In this document: piece by piece, positions 25,012 to 33,211 of the stretch
Numbering within the stretch: the stretch's first letter is position 1
Layout: every line of letters starts with the position of its first letter
DNA from: Burkholderiales bacterium
Lineage (GTDB): Bacteria > Pseudomonadota > Gammaproteobacteria > Burkholderiales > Burkholderiaceae_B
Direction: 5' to 3'
Assembly: GCA_021300475.1 (NCBI GenBank)
Contig: JAJTDO010000008.1
Location: 14,747 to 66,896, forward strand
Length of the DNA stretch: 52,150 bases
Notes under the pieces: model-generated
The model's database searches: none
Told to the model about the DNA's origin: nothing
What the model saw: only the letters and a program-made list of their open reading frames with translations
Position numbers and translations under genes: made by a program

Positions 25012-25518
25012 ATGTCTCAAGAAAACAATGTCGCCACAGACGAACAGCAGGCCGTATTCAACATTCAACGCGTCTATTTGAAAGACGCTTCGGTTGAAAT
25101 TCCGCATGCGCCCCATATTTTTCTCGAGCAAAGCACCCCAACCATTGAAATCGCGCTTGATGTGAATGCCCAGCGCTTGGGCGACGTTGTTTACGAAAGC
25201 GAAGTGACTGTGACAGTAACAGCCAAAATCGCAGACAAGGTCGCATTCCTGATTGAAGCCAAGCAAGCCGGCATTTTCGAAATCTCCAATGTACCCTTGG
25301 AACAAATCGATCCGCTGTTGGGCATACTCTGTCCAAATGTTATTTATCCGTACTTGCGGGTCAATATTGCCGATCTGGTCACCCGCACCGGTTTCGCCCC
25401 TATTCATTTGGCCGACGTCAATTTTGAAAACTTTTATCAACAGCGTCTTGCCGCCCTGCAAGAGCGGGCGCAAAGTGCAGACGGAACTTCGCCCTCCGGC
25501 ATTGTTCTGAACTCCTAA
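25012..25518 (+). CDS. secB: Protein-export chaperone SecB
   Basis: A 168-aa homotetrameric cytosolic chaperone that keeps preproteins unfolded and delivers them to SecA. Family segments include [42 protein letters not shown] and [22 protein letters not shown]. The C-terminal tail after residue 145 is variable as usual. It lies 56 bp after grxC. It would supply substrates to the Sec route and hence indirectly to the type II secretion system. Confidence 0.97.
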   Translation: MSQENNVATDEQQAVFNIQRVYLKDASVEIPHAPHIFLEQSTPTIEIALDVNAQRLGDVVYESEVTVTVTAKIADKVAFLIEAKQAGIFEISNVPLEQIDPLLGILCPNVIYPYLRVNIADLVTRTGFAPIHLADVNFENFYQQRLAALQERAQSADGTSPSGIVLNS

Positions 25519-25537
25519 ACTGATCGGGGCGTCAGCC

Positions 25538-26542
25538 ATGAAAGTACTGGTCTTGGGTGCCGGCGCGTGGGGAACCGCCGTGGCAAGTCACATTGCCCAG
25601 CGTCACGCCACCGTTTTATGGGGCCGTGACCCCCACGTCGTTGCCGCCATCAACGGACAACATGAAAACCCTCGTTACCTTCCGGGGCTCAAGTTGTCTG
25701 AAGGATTGCAGGCCACCACATCCCTTTCCGATGCCCTGTATCAAACCAACTCCCCGGAAGACCTCTGGGTGTTTGGTGCGCCCATGTCTGCACTGCGCAG
25801 TAATTTGACCGATGTCATGGCACACGCTGAAGGCCGGCAATGGCCTGCATTTTGCTGGTTGTGCAAAGGTTTTGAGGTTGGCAGCGGAAAAATGCCGCAC
25901 CAAGTGGTTCAAGATGTACTGCCCAACGCCCATGGCGGTGCGCTGACCGGCCCTTCGTTTGCTGCCGAAGTCGCCAAGGGTTTGCCCTTTGCGCTCGTCA
26001 TGGCCGGTGGCAGCGCCGCCACACAGCAAACCGTGGTTGAAGCCATGCACCACAGCGCTTGCCGGGTCTACGTTTCTGAAGACGTGGTCGGTGCCGAAGT
26101 TGCCGGCGCGGTAAAAAACATCATGGCGGTGGCAACGGGTATCTGCGATGGTTTGGGTTTGGGGTTGAATGCCCGCGCGGCGCTGATTACCCGCGGCATG
26201 GCTGAAATCAGACGACTGGCAACCGCTTTGGGTGGTCAAACCGAAACGCTGACAGGTTTGGCGGGGTTTGGCGACCTGATACTGACCTGCACCGGCGATC
26301 TTTCCAGAAACCGGCGGGTTGGAACCCTGTTGGCCTCCGGGAAAAACCTTGATCAAATCCTGTTGGAGTTGGGGCAGGTGGCTGAAGGCGTAAAGTGCGC
26401 TCCGGTGGTTAAAGAACTGGCCCGAGAACTGGGTATTGACATGCCTGTCACTGAAACTGTGTGCGATGTTCTTTTTTCAGGGGTTTCCGCCCAATCTGCC
26501 GTGCTGAAGTTGCTGGCCCGGGATCCTCGCAGAGAGGCCTGA
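25538..26542 (+). CDS. gpsA: NAD(P)-dependent glycerol-3-phosphate dehydrogenase
   Basis: A 334-aa enzyme reducing dihydroxyacetone phosphate to sn-glycerol 3-phosphate for phospholipid synthesis. The Rossmann motif VLGAGAWGTAVASHIA is at the N-terminus. The catalytic lysine region is EVAGAVKNIMAVATGICDGL, and the GLAGFGDLILTCTGDLSRNRRVG signature follows. It lies 19 bp after secB and is the last gene of that run. It converges on trmL across a 33-bp gap. Confidence 0.96.
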   Translation: MKVLVLGAGAWGTAVASHIAQRHATVLWGRDPHVVAAINGQHENPRYLPGLKLSEGLQATTSLSDALYQTNSPEDLWVFGAPMSALRSNLTDVMAHAEGRQWPAFCWLCKGFEVGSGKMPHQVVQDVLPNAHGGALTGPSFAAEVAKGLPFALVMAGGSAATQQTVVEAMHHSACRVYVSEDVVGAEVAGAVKNIMAVATGICDGLGLGLNARAALITRGMAEIRRLATALGGQTETLTGLAGFGDLILTCTGDLSRNRRVGTLLASGKNLDQILLELGQVAEGVKCAPVVKELARELGIDMPVTETVCDVLFSGVSAQSAVLKLLARDPRREA

Positions 26543-26575
26543 ACCCGGGGTTGGTCATGTGCGGTTCACCTTGGG

Positions 26576-27046
26576 TTACTGCGCACCATCAAAGTCCATT
26601 TGCCGCCACGCCTCATAAACAGCAACGGCCACCGCATTCGATAAATTCAGCGATCTGTTCTCCGGTTGCATTGGAAGCCTGAGCCATTGAGTTTTGTTGA
26701 TGTCAGCGCGAATCGCGTCCGGCAGCCCGCTGGATTCATTGCCAAAAACCAACCAGTCTCCGGCTTGAAACGCTTCGGTGAACACCCAGCGCTGACCGCG
26801 GGTCGTCATTGCAAATAACCGGCCCATGTCCGGTTGGCAGACGCGCTTGAATTCAGACCAGTTTTCATGAACCTGCATTTTTGCGTATTCGTGGTAATCC
26901 AGCCCGGCGCGCTTCATTTTTGTGTCGTCTAGTGGAAACCCAAGCGGCTTGATCAGGTGCAAATGCGCTCCTGTGTTGGCGCACAAGCGAATAATATTGC
27001 CGGTATTGGGCGGTATTTCAGGGGCAACAAGCACAACATTAATCAT
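26576..27046 (-). CDS. trmL: tRNA (cytidine(34)-2'-O)-methyltransferase TrmL
   Basis: A 156-aa SPOUT-fold methyltransferase that methylates the 2'-O of position 34 in certain tRNA-Leu. It starts NVVLVAPEIPPNTGNIIRLCANTG and has the knot motifs VFGNESSGLPDAIR and LSNAVAVAVYEAWRQ. The short size without an RNA-binding extension separates TrmL from TrmH. I chose ATG 27046, which overlaps the comF stop by 8 bp; the longer frame runs back into comF. Confidence 0.93.
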   Translation of the reverse strand: MINVVLVAPEIPPNTGNIIRLCANTGAHLHLIKPLGFPLDDTKMKRAGLDYHEYAKMQVHENWSEFKRVCQPDMGRLFAMTTRGQRWVFTEAFQAGDWLVFGNESSGLPDAIRADINKTQWLRLPMQPENRSLNLSNAVAVAVYEAWRQMDFDGAQ

Positions 27047-27809
27047 CTTCAGGTCTTTCGGGTGTACGAAATGCAATCCACTGGCTAAAACGGCTCGCCC
27101 CCTGTTGGGCGAGAACGCTGCGAGCGGCAGCCAATGTTGCGCCAGTTGTCAGCACATCATCCACCAGCCCAATGTGAAGGTTTTCAACATTCTTTACAAC
27201 GGTGAAGGCATCGCTCAGGTTGTGTTGCCGTTGCTGTGCAGACAAGCCCGACTGTTTTTGTGTTTCGCGGGTTTTGACAAGGCAATCTGCATCGCAGCGA
27301 ACGTTCAAGTGTCGGCTCAAGTGGCGGGCAATCAGCAAGGCCTGATTGTAACCCCTCTCTTGGAGGCGCTTTTTTGAAACCGGCATGGGAATGAACAGGT
27401 CCGGCAGCGTCACGTGTTCTTCCCTGCGCACTGTATTGAGCAAGGCTTGGCCAAATGTTTTGGCGAGGCCTTCCTTGCCGCCGAATTTCAAGGCAATTAC
27501 CCATTGGTCCATTGGAGCCACATAGTCTCCCCCCACCCAGGTGCGGGTATCATTAGGAGAAAAGCGGCAGTGCCGGCAACGTGTCCAGCCGAAGGCCTGC
27601 AGCCTTGGCCCGATTCGCAAACCGCATTGTTGGCAACGCGCCGCCGGAGGAAAGGCAATTATTTCGCATGTTTGGCAGACCATGGATCCGTGTTTGCAGG
27701 AATGTAAGATCCCGCAAGAAACACATGGGCTGGGCAAAAGCGCGTGTTGAGTTGCAGCCAAAACCTTGGCCATATTTTTTAAAAGCTGGAGTGGGCGCAC
27801 GGTGATCAT
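27039..27809 (-). CDS. ComF-family protein (phosphoribosyltransferase-like)
   Basis: A 256-aa protein with an N-terminal zinc-binding region of repeated Cys pairs (CVSCG, CQTCE, CQQCG, CRHC). A phosphoribosyltransferase-like C-terminus follows, with the RGYNQALLIARHL segment and the PRPP loop LVDDVLTTGATL. ComF/GntX relatives take part in DNA uptake or DNA use as nutrient in several bacteria, but the biochemical role is not settled. ATG 27809 is chosen since the longer frame overlaps the divergent methyltransferase gene; ATG 27773 is another option. It overlaps trmL downstream. Confidence 0.88.
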   Translation of the reverse strand: MITVRPLQLLKNMAKVLAATQHALLPSPCVSCGILHSCKHGSMVCQTCEIIAFPPAARCQQCGLRIGPRLQAFGWTRCRHCRFSPNDTRTWVGGDYVAPMDQWVIALKFGGKEGLAKTFGQALLNTVRREEHVTLPDLFIPMPVSKKRLQERGYNQALLIARHLSRHLNVRCDADCLVKTRETQKQSGLSAQQRQHNLSDAFTVVKNVENLHIGLVDDVLTTGATLAAARSVLAQQGASRFSQWIAFRTPERPEDD

Positions 27810-27845
27810 GAAATTGGGTGTTGAAACAGGAATGAGCGAGAAACG

Positions 27846-28787
27846 ATGAGTGCCTTTGAACAAGAGCAAGCAAAGCCTGCCTCTGGTATGTGGAAGCACC
27901 CGCGAGACGACAAAAGCACTTTGTTGCAGTTAAAGCGCCGCCAATCCGCACCTTGGGTGTCATTTCTGCATGAAGAGGTTCAAACGCGAATGCTTGAGCG
28001 CAGCGAAGTGATGCGTCCGGCCCCCGGGGCGGTTCTGGACGTCAGTTTGGGTCGTCATGACGCCGCGCAGCGGCTGGCACAGCGCTTTTCCGATCGACCG
28101 GTTTATTCAGTGCAGTGGCTTGACCAACCTGCAAAGCCCGCAAGTCGAGATCCTGTGGGCAAGATGCTGCGCAGACTTTCCAGTGGTTTGGGTCTGACAA
28201 AGGCTGCGCCACGGGCGGCAGACGTGTTTGCGCTGGTGGCCAAAGACTTCAGGCAACTCCCGGAGTTGTCCGGCCCTTGCGCGATGGTCTGGTCAAACGG
28301 GCTGCTTCATCGCAGTAATAACCCCGCCGATCTGCTAAGCGCTTGGCACGCCAGGCTTGTCACAGGCGGCGCTTTGTTTTTCAGTTGTTTTGGTCCTGAC
28401 ACGGGGCAGGAGTTCCGTGATTTCGCAGCCTCTGAGCACTTGCCAATTCCAGACTATGCTGACATGCACGACTGGGGTGACCTTGTTTTAAAGGCCGGTT
28501 TTTCTGATCCCGTGATGGAAATGGAAAAAATCGTACTTACCTACACCGATCCCTTGAAATTAATCCAGGATTGGCATCAATTGGAGGGCAATAATCTACT
28601 TGCCCGATCCCGTGGTCTGCGGGGGCGAGGGCTGTCTGAAAGTTTTTTGACTTTTCTGAATGAAAAGTTCGAACCACCCTATCGTTTAACAGTCGAACTC
28701 ATCTATGGTCATGCATGGCGAGTCGAGAAAAAAAACTCGCCACAAGAATTTACCATTCCAGTTGAAAAAATCGGCCGAAAGCCTTAA
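27846..28787 (+). CDS. BioC-like SAM-dependent methyltransferase
   Basis: A 313-aa class-I methyltransferase-like protein. Motif I is weak (VLDVSLGRHDAAQRLAQRF). The middle has MVWSNGLLHRSNNPADLLSAWHARLVTGGALFFSCFGPDT, and the later part DYADMHDWGDLVLKAGFSDPVMEMEKIVLTY resembles BioC, which methylates malonyl-ACP to start biotin synthesis. The usual glycine-rich SAM loop reads DVSLGRHD rather than DLGCGTG, so activity may be altered. It is divergent from comF, the same pairing seen in many Burkholderiales. No other bio genes are in the window. Confidence 0.75.
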   Translation: MSAFEQEQAKPASGMWKHPRDDKSTLLQLKRRQSAPWVSFLHEEVQTRMLERSEVMRPAPGAVLDVSLGRHDAAQRLAQRFSDRPVYSVQWLDQPAKPASRDPVGKMLRRLSSGLGLTKAAPRAADVFALVAKDFRQLPELSGPCAMVWSNGLLHRSNNPADLLSAWHARLVTGGALFFSCFGPDTGQEFRDFAASEHLPIPDYADMHDWGDLVLKAGFSDPVMEMEKIVLTYTDPLKLIQDWHQLEGNNLLARSRGLRGRGLSESFLTFLNEKFEPPYRLTVELIYGHAWRVEKKNSPQEFTIPVEKIGRKP

Positions 28788-28882
28788 GCAGCCTCGGTGT
28801 CAAGTTGCCATGTCGGGTGAGATACGACATAATGCGATGCCCAGTTGTGTTTGTTGGGACGCTGAGAACGTGGGTGCTAGAA

Positions 28883-29338
28883 ATGGATAAAGACGTTTCC
28901 AAAAGTTGGATGTTCAAACCAAACTGCTCGCTGACACCGGCACAGTTGGGTTGGTTGTACCTCAGCATAGTAATTGTTACCTTGGGAATTTCCCTCGGGT
29001 TCTATTCGATGGGTCTTTGGCTGGTTTTGCCATTTGCCGGAATTGAACTGACGGTTGTTGCAGTTGCTTTCATTGTTTATGCAAGGCATGCGGGCGATTA
29101 TGAAAAAATCGTCATCCAGCACCGTGAAGTGTCAGTCACCGTTGTAAATGCCAATAAAACCAAAACCTACAATCTGAACCCTGGTTGGACCCGTGTAAGT
29201 CTGGACACAAAGCCTCGTGTTCTTATCAAGCTTGAGAGCGGAGAATTCAATGTGGTGCTGGGTCGTTTCATAGACGACCTGACCAAAGAAAAACTGGTGT
29301 TTGAGTTGCGGCGGGCCTTGGCGCTTGCGGCGGTCTGA
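28883..29338 (+). CDS. DUF2244 domain-containing membrane protein
   Basis: A 151-aa protein with two adjacent membrane segments (LYLSIVIVTLGISLGFYSMGLWLVLPFAGIEL region and AVAFIVYA) followed by a soluble beta-rich tail containing HREVSVTVV and GRFIDDLTKEKLVFELRRAL. This is the DUF2244 pattern. The family often sits directly before the cytochrome c oxidase genes, as here (42 bp before coxB), and may help oxidase assembly, but no function is proven. ATG 28883 is chosen over the upstream open frame because it leaves only the conserved region. Confidence 0.85.
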   Translation: MDKDVSKSWMFKPNCSLTPAQLGWLYLSIVIVTLGISLGFYSMGLWLVLPFAGIELTVVAVAFIVYARHAGDYEKIVIQHREVSVTVVNANKTKTYNLNPGWTRVSLDTKPRVLIKLESGEFNVVLGRFIDDLTKEKLVFELRRALALAAV

Positions 29339-29380
29339 AATACAAACGAATTTCGTAATTTTGGGGAACAGAGGAAAGCT

Positions 29381-30520
29381 ATGTTTAAGCAATCCCTTGG
29401 CAAGAGCCAAATGGCCGCAGCGGCCTTGGCATCATTCGCACTGCCTGCAATCGCTGCCGATCGTCAGTACAACCTAGCCGAACCAGTCACAGACATTGCA
29501 CGTCAAATTTATGACCTGCATACGCTGATGATGATTATCTGCCTGGTTATTTTCTTTGCAGTCTTCGGCGTCATGTTTTACTCAATTTTTGCTCACCGCA
29601 AGTCCAAGGGGGCGAAATCTGCCTCTTTCCATGAAAGCACGACGGTAGAAATTATCTGGACCATCGTACCTTTCCTCATCGTTATCGGCATGGCCTTGCC
29701 AGCAACGAAAACCGTTGTGGCAATGAAAGACACCTCCAATGCCGACATCACCATCAAGGCAACGGGTTACCAGTGGAAATGGGGTTACGACTACCTCAAG
29801 GGTGAGGGCGAGGGCATCAGTTTTGTGTCCACGCTGGTCACGCCGCGCGATCAAGTAAACAACGCGGCTCCAAAAGGTGAAAACTACCTTGTTGAAGTGG
29901 ACAATGTCATGGTGGTGCCGGTGAACAAAAAAGTTCGCATAATCACAACAGCCAACGATGTTATCCACGCCTGGATGATTCCCGCCTTCGGTGTCAAGCA
30001 AGACGCGATCCCCGGTTTCGTTCGCGACACTTGGTTCAAGGCTGAAAAAGTCGGTACGTACCGCGGTCAGTGCGCTGAACTGTGCGGTAAAGACCACGCT
30101 TTCATGCCCATTGTTGTCGAAGTGAAATCTGAAGCAGATTACGCAAAGTGGGTTGTCGAGAAGCAAAAGGAAATGTCCGCCAAAATGGACGATCCAACCA
30201 AGGTCTGGACGGCGCCTGATCTGGTTGCACGAGGCGAAAAAGTCTACGCAGCAAATTGTGCGGCTTGCCATCAGGCAACAGGCAAGGGCATTGCCGGCGC
30301 ATTTCCCGCACTTGATGGTGACGTTGTTGTGGCCGGCCCGAAAGCCGACCAGATTGCCATCCTGTTGAACGGTAAAAATGCAGGCATGCCCGCTTGGAAG
30401 CAACTGTCAGACGTAGAAATTGCATCTGTTATTACTTACACCCGAAGCGCCTGGAGTAACCAGGGTAAGGGCACAGATCCAATCGTGCAGCCAGCTGACA
30501 TTACAGCAGCACGTAAGTAA
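29381..30520 (+). CDS. coxB: Cytochrome c oxidase subunit II with fused cytochrome c domain
   Basis: A 379-aa subunit that accepts electrons at the CuA centre and passes them to subunit I. A signal peptide (LASFALPAIAA) is followed by two membrane spans and a cupredoxin domain with CuA ligands His196, Cys231, Cys235, His239 and Met242 (QCAELCGKDHAFM). A C-terminal cytochrome c domain carries CAACH at 293-297 and a distal Met in KNAGMPAWKQL. The fused heme c is typical of caa3-type or betaproteobacterial aa3 oxidases. It starts the structural oxidase genes, 21 bp before ctaD. Confidence 0.97.
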   Translation: MFKQSLGKSQMAAAALASFALPAIAADRQYNLAEPVTDIARQIYDLHTLMMIICLVIFFAVFGVMFYSIFAHRKSKGAKSASFHESTTVEIIWTIVPFLIVIGMALPATKTVVAMKDTSNADITIKATGYQWKWGYDYLKGEGEGISFVSTLVTPRDQVNNAAPKGENYLVEVDNVMVVPVNKKVRIITTANDVIHAWMIPAFGVKQDAIPGFVRDTWFKAEKVGTYRGQCAELCGKDHAFMPIVVEVKSEADYAKWVVEKQKEMSAKMDDPTKVWTAPDLVARGEKVYAANCAACHQATGKGIAGAFPALDGDVVVAGPKADQIAILLNGKNAGMPAWKQLSDVEIASVITYTRSAWSNQGKGTDPIVQPADITAARK

Positions 30521-30541
30521 CCGGTTTTTGAGGAGAGAAGC

Positions 30542-32140
30542 ATGGGTTCCGCAGCACTAGACGCAGCACACGGTCACGACCACGACCACGCGCATGAACA
30601 GCCAACCGGCATACGCCGCTGGTTGTTTGCCACCAACCACAAAGACATCGGGACGATGTACCTGATCTTTTCATTCACCATGTTGCTTGAGGGCGGTATT
30701 CTTGCCCTCCTGCTGCGTGCTGAACTGTTCTCACCGGGACTGCAGTTGTTCCGCCCTGAGTTCTTTAACCAGCTCACCACGATGCACGGTCTGATCATGG
30801 TGTTTGGTGCGGTCATGCCAGCCTTCGTTGGTTTTGCCAACTGGATGATTCCGCTGCAAATCGGTTGTTCAGACATGGCGTTTGCCCGCATGAACAACTT
30901 CAGTTTCTGGCTGATGGTTCCAGCAGCAACCTTGCTGACTGCTTCCTTCTTCATGCCTGGTGGTGCCACAGCAGCCGGATGGACGCTCTATGCGCCGCTG
31001 TCCGTGCAAATGGGCCCAGGTATGGACGCAGCAATTTTCGCCATGCACATGTTGGGTGCCTCTTCCATCATGGGTTCCATTAACATCATCACCACCATCC
31101 TGAACATGCGCGCCCCAGGCATGACCTTGATGAAAATGCCGATGTTCGCATGGACATGGCTGATTACTGCCTACCTGCTGATTGCAGTGATGCCCGTTCT
31201 GGCTGGCGCCATCACCATGGTCCTGACAGATCGCCACTTCGGTACCTCTTTCTTCAATGCTGCCGGTGGCGGTGACCCCGTCATGTACCAGCACATTTTC
31301 TGGTTCTTCGGGCACCCAGAGGTCTACATCATGATCTTGCCGGCTTTCGGCATCATCTCCCACATTGTTCCAACCTTTGCCCGCAAGCAATTGTTTGGTT
31401 ACAGCTCAATGGTGTATGCAACTTCATCCATCGCGATCCTTTCCTTCATCGTCTGGGCACACCACATGTTCTCAACCGGCATGCCTGTAACCGGCCAGTT
31501 GTTCTTCATGTACGCTACGATGCTGATTGCAGTGCCCACCGGCGTGAAGGTGTTTAACTGGTTGGCCACAATGTGGAGAGGGTCTATGACCTTCGAAACC
31601 CCCATGTTGTTTGCTGTCGGTTTCATTTTCGTATTCACCATGGGCGGCTTCACAGGTCTTATCTTGGCGGTGGCTCCGGTAGATATTCAGTTGCAAGACA
31701 CCTACTACGTTGTGGCTCACTTCCACTATGTGTTGGTCGCTGGTTCCCTGTTCGCCTTGTTTGCCGGTACTTATTACTGGCTGCCAAAGTGGTCCGGTCG
31801 CATGTTCGACGAACGTTTGGGCAAGTTGCACTTCTGGAGCTCATTGATCTCCTTTAACGTCACCTTCTTCCCAATGCACTTCCTCGGCCTCGCAGCCATG
31901 CCGCGTCGCTATGCAGATTATGCAATGCAGTTCACCGAGTTTCATCAGATCGCCACCATTGGTGCCTTCTGGTTCGGTCTGTCACAACTGATCTTCTTGT
32001 GGTGTGTATTGAAGGCGTGGACATTCGACCAAGGCGAACGCGCTCCAGCGAAACCTTGGGATGGTGCAGAAGGTCTTGAGTGGACAGTTCCATCTCCAGC
32101 CCCGTTCCATACGTTTGAGAACCCGCCACTGGTGAAGTAA
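30542..32140 (+). CDS. ctaD: Cytochrome c oxidase subunit I
   Basis: A 532-aa catalytic subunit holding heme a, heme a3 and CuB, with twelve membrane spans. The copper and heme ligands are visible: HG in [30 protein letters not shown] (CuB His and the cross-linked Tyr), VWAHHMF, and [10 protein letters not shown] near residue 390. The N-terminal tail is His/Asp-rich ([10 protein letters not shown]), a possible metal-binding stretch. GAGGAGAGAAG-like sequence precedes the ATG. It is followed by two hairpins before the small assembly gene. Confidence 0.98.
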   Translation: MGSAALDAAHGHDHDHAHEQPTGIRRWLFATNHKDIGTMYLIFSFTMLLEGGILALLLRAELFSPGLQLFRPEFFNQLTTMHGLIMVFGAVMPAFVGFANWMIPLQIGCSDMAFARMNNFSFWLMVPAATLLTASFFMPGGATAAGWTLYAPLSVQMGPGMDAAIFAMHMLGASSIMGSINIITTILNMRAPGMTLMKMPMFAWTWLITAYLLIAVMPVLAGAITMVLTDRHFGTSFFNAAGGGDPVMYQHIFWFFGHPEVYIMILPAFGIISHIVPTFARKQLFGYSSMVYATSSIAILSFIVWAHHMFSTGMPVTGQLFFMYATMLIAVPTGVKVFNWLATMWRGSMTFETPMLFAVGFIFVFTMGGFTGLILAVAPVDIQLQDTYYVVAHFHYVLVAGSLFALFAGTYYWLPKWSGRMFDERLGKLHFWSSLISFNVTFFPMHFLGLAAMPRRYADYAMQFTEFHQIATIGAFWFGLSQLIFLWCVLKAWTFDQGERAPAKPWDGAEGLEWTVPSPAPFHTFENPPLVK

Positions 32141-32163
32141 TTTTTAAGCAAGTGTTTTAAATG

Positions 32164-32191
32164 ATCAGTCAGGCCTTTGTGCCTGACTGGT
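32164..32191 (+). repeat. Perfect 9-bp inverted repeat after ctaD
   Basis: CAGTCAGGC (32166-32174) and GCCTGACTG (32181-32189) form a perfect stem with a 6-base loop, extended two pairs by a T-G wobble and an A-T pair. No T-run follows it directly. It stands 1 base before the second hairpin, so the pair may work together in stabilising the ctaD transcript 3' end. Confidence 0.6.
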
Positions 32192-32235
32192 TCATTCAGA
32201 AAAACGTGGTCTTGCGACCGGGTTTTTCTGAATGA
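32192..32235 (+). terminator. Bidirectional terminator-like hairpin between ctaD and ctaG
   Basis: The outer arms TCATTCAGAAAAA (32192-32204) and TTTTTCTGAATGA (32223-32235) are perfectly complementary over 13 bp. Inside them GGTC-TTGC-GACC forms a small GC-rich hairpin flanked by five As and five Ts. This gives an A-tract/stem/T-tract terminator in both directions. Downstream ctaG and ctaE are needed at lower or equal amounts, so partial read-through is plausible (inference). Confidence 0.55.
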
Positions 32236-32255
32236 CCATGTAGTCAGTTGAAGTT

Positions 32256-32384
32256 GTGGAAAATAGCAAGGTTTCGCCTCAGAAGGTTCAGCCCACCAGC
32301 AACAAAAGAACAGGTTTGGTTCTTTTAACAGTTGCTTTGGCATTTTTCGCCGGCATTGTACTGAAAACAGTGTTTCTGAAGTGA
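32256..32384 (+). CDS. Cytochrome oxidase small assembly protein, 42 aa
   Basis: A short gene starting at GTG 32256 and ending at TGA 32384. The product has a polar N-terminus (ENSKVSPQKVQPTSNKRTG), one membrane helix (LVLLTVALAFFAGIVL) and a basic end KTVFLK. Proteins of this size and shape lie between ctaD and ctaG in many Burkholderiales and are named cytochrome oxidase small assembly proteins. The frame is closed by a TAG 15 bases upstream of the GTG, so this is the only likely start. It lies 8 bp before ctaG. Direct evidence for function is lacking. Confidence 0.8.
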   Translation: MENSKVSPQKVQPTSNKRTGLVLLTVALAFFAGIVLKTVFLK

Positions 32385-32392
32385 GGTAGTTT

Positions 32393-32953
32393 ATGGCTGG
32401 TATCAAAATGATACGGCTGGCAGTTAATCGGCAAATGATGTTTCGTTTGGTGGTAATTGCGGGTTTCATGTTTGGCTTTGGCTATGCGTTGGTGCCTCTT
32501 TACAAAAAAATATGCGAAATAACAGGCATCAATGTGTTGACGCAAAAAGATGAAAGTGCGGAAACGTTTTTAAAAAACACGCAGGTAGATACGTCAAGAA
32601 CCATTACGATTGAGTTCGATGCGAATTCTCGGGGTGATTGGCAGTTCAAACCGGACAGACATTATTTGAAAGTGCACCCGGGCGAGCTTGCTCAGGTTAC
32701 TTATGAAATACAAAACACCATGACACATGCCGCGTCAGGTCAGGCGATTCCGAGCTACGCGCCCATGAAGTCCGGGGCGTACTTCAAAAAGCTGGAGTGT
32801 TTCTGTTTTAAGCAGCAGGCCTTTGATGCAGCGGAAGTCAGGCGGTTCCCGGTGGTATTTGTAGTGGACCCGAAGTTGCCTGAAGATGTTCATACCATCA
32901 CGGTGTCGTATACGTTTTTTGAGGTTGCAGGCGCAGTAAAACCAAATAGTTGA
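32393..32953 (+). CDS. ctaG: Cytochrome c oxidase assembly protein CtaG (Cox11)
   Basis: A 186-aa membrane-anchored copper chaperone that delivers copper to the CuB site of subunit I. One N-terminal span (FRLVVIAGFMFGFGYALVPLY) precedes the KICEITGIN segment and a periplasmic immunoglobulin-like domain with the copper-binding KLECFCFKQQ motif. The end has PVVFVVDPKLP. All conserved cysteines are present. It follows the small assembly gene and precedes the DUF2970 gene by 7 bp. Confidence 0.96.
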   Translation: MAGIKMIRLAVNRQMMFRLVVIAGFMFGFGYALVPLYKKICEITGINVLTQKDESAETFLKNTQVDTSRTITIEFDANSRGDWQFKPDRHYLKVHPGELAQVTYEIQNTMTHAASGQAIPSYAPMKSGAYFKKLECFCFKQQAFDAAEVRRFPVVFVVDPKLPEDVHTITVSYTFFEVAGAVKPNS

Positions 32954-32960
32954 AGAATTG

Positions 32961-33173
32961 ATGAGTTCAGAGCCGGTTGAGAAAAAAGGAAAGCCAACCT
33001 TCTTGGCAACCTTGTCTGCAGTGTTGTGGTCGTTTTTTGGCGTGCGTCGCAGCGATAAACACACTGAAGACATGCAACAACTCAATCCGGTGCATGTCAT
33101 TATCGTGGGAGTGTTGGCGGCGGCTGTGTTTGTACTCACACTGGTCGGTATCGTGAAAATGATTGTGCCCTGA
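32961..33173 (+). CDS. DUF2970 domain-containing small membrane protein
   Basis: A 70-aa protein with a polar N-terminus, the conserved FLATLSAVLWSFFGVRRS stretch and a C-terminal membrane span (VHVIIVGVLAAAVFVLTLVGIVKMIV). This is the DUF2970 pattern. The family occurs between ctaG and ctaE in betaproteobacteria; function unknown, probably oxidase assembly by association. ATG 32961 is used rather than the TTG codon just before it. Confidence 0.85.
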   Translation: MSSEPVEKKGKPTFLATLSAVLWSFFGVRRSDKHTEDMQQLNPVHVIIVGVLAAAVFVLTLVGIVKMIVP

Positions 33174-33211
33174 ACTGTCAGACACATAAATTTAAAACAA
33201 GGAGAAGCTTG

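Noticed and set aside
26540-26576. Terminator between gpsA and trmL (TGAACC and GGTTCA arms)
   Set aside because: Arms are only 6 bp with a long loop and no T-run on either strand.
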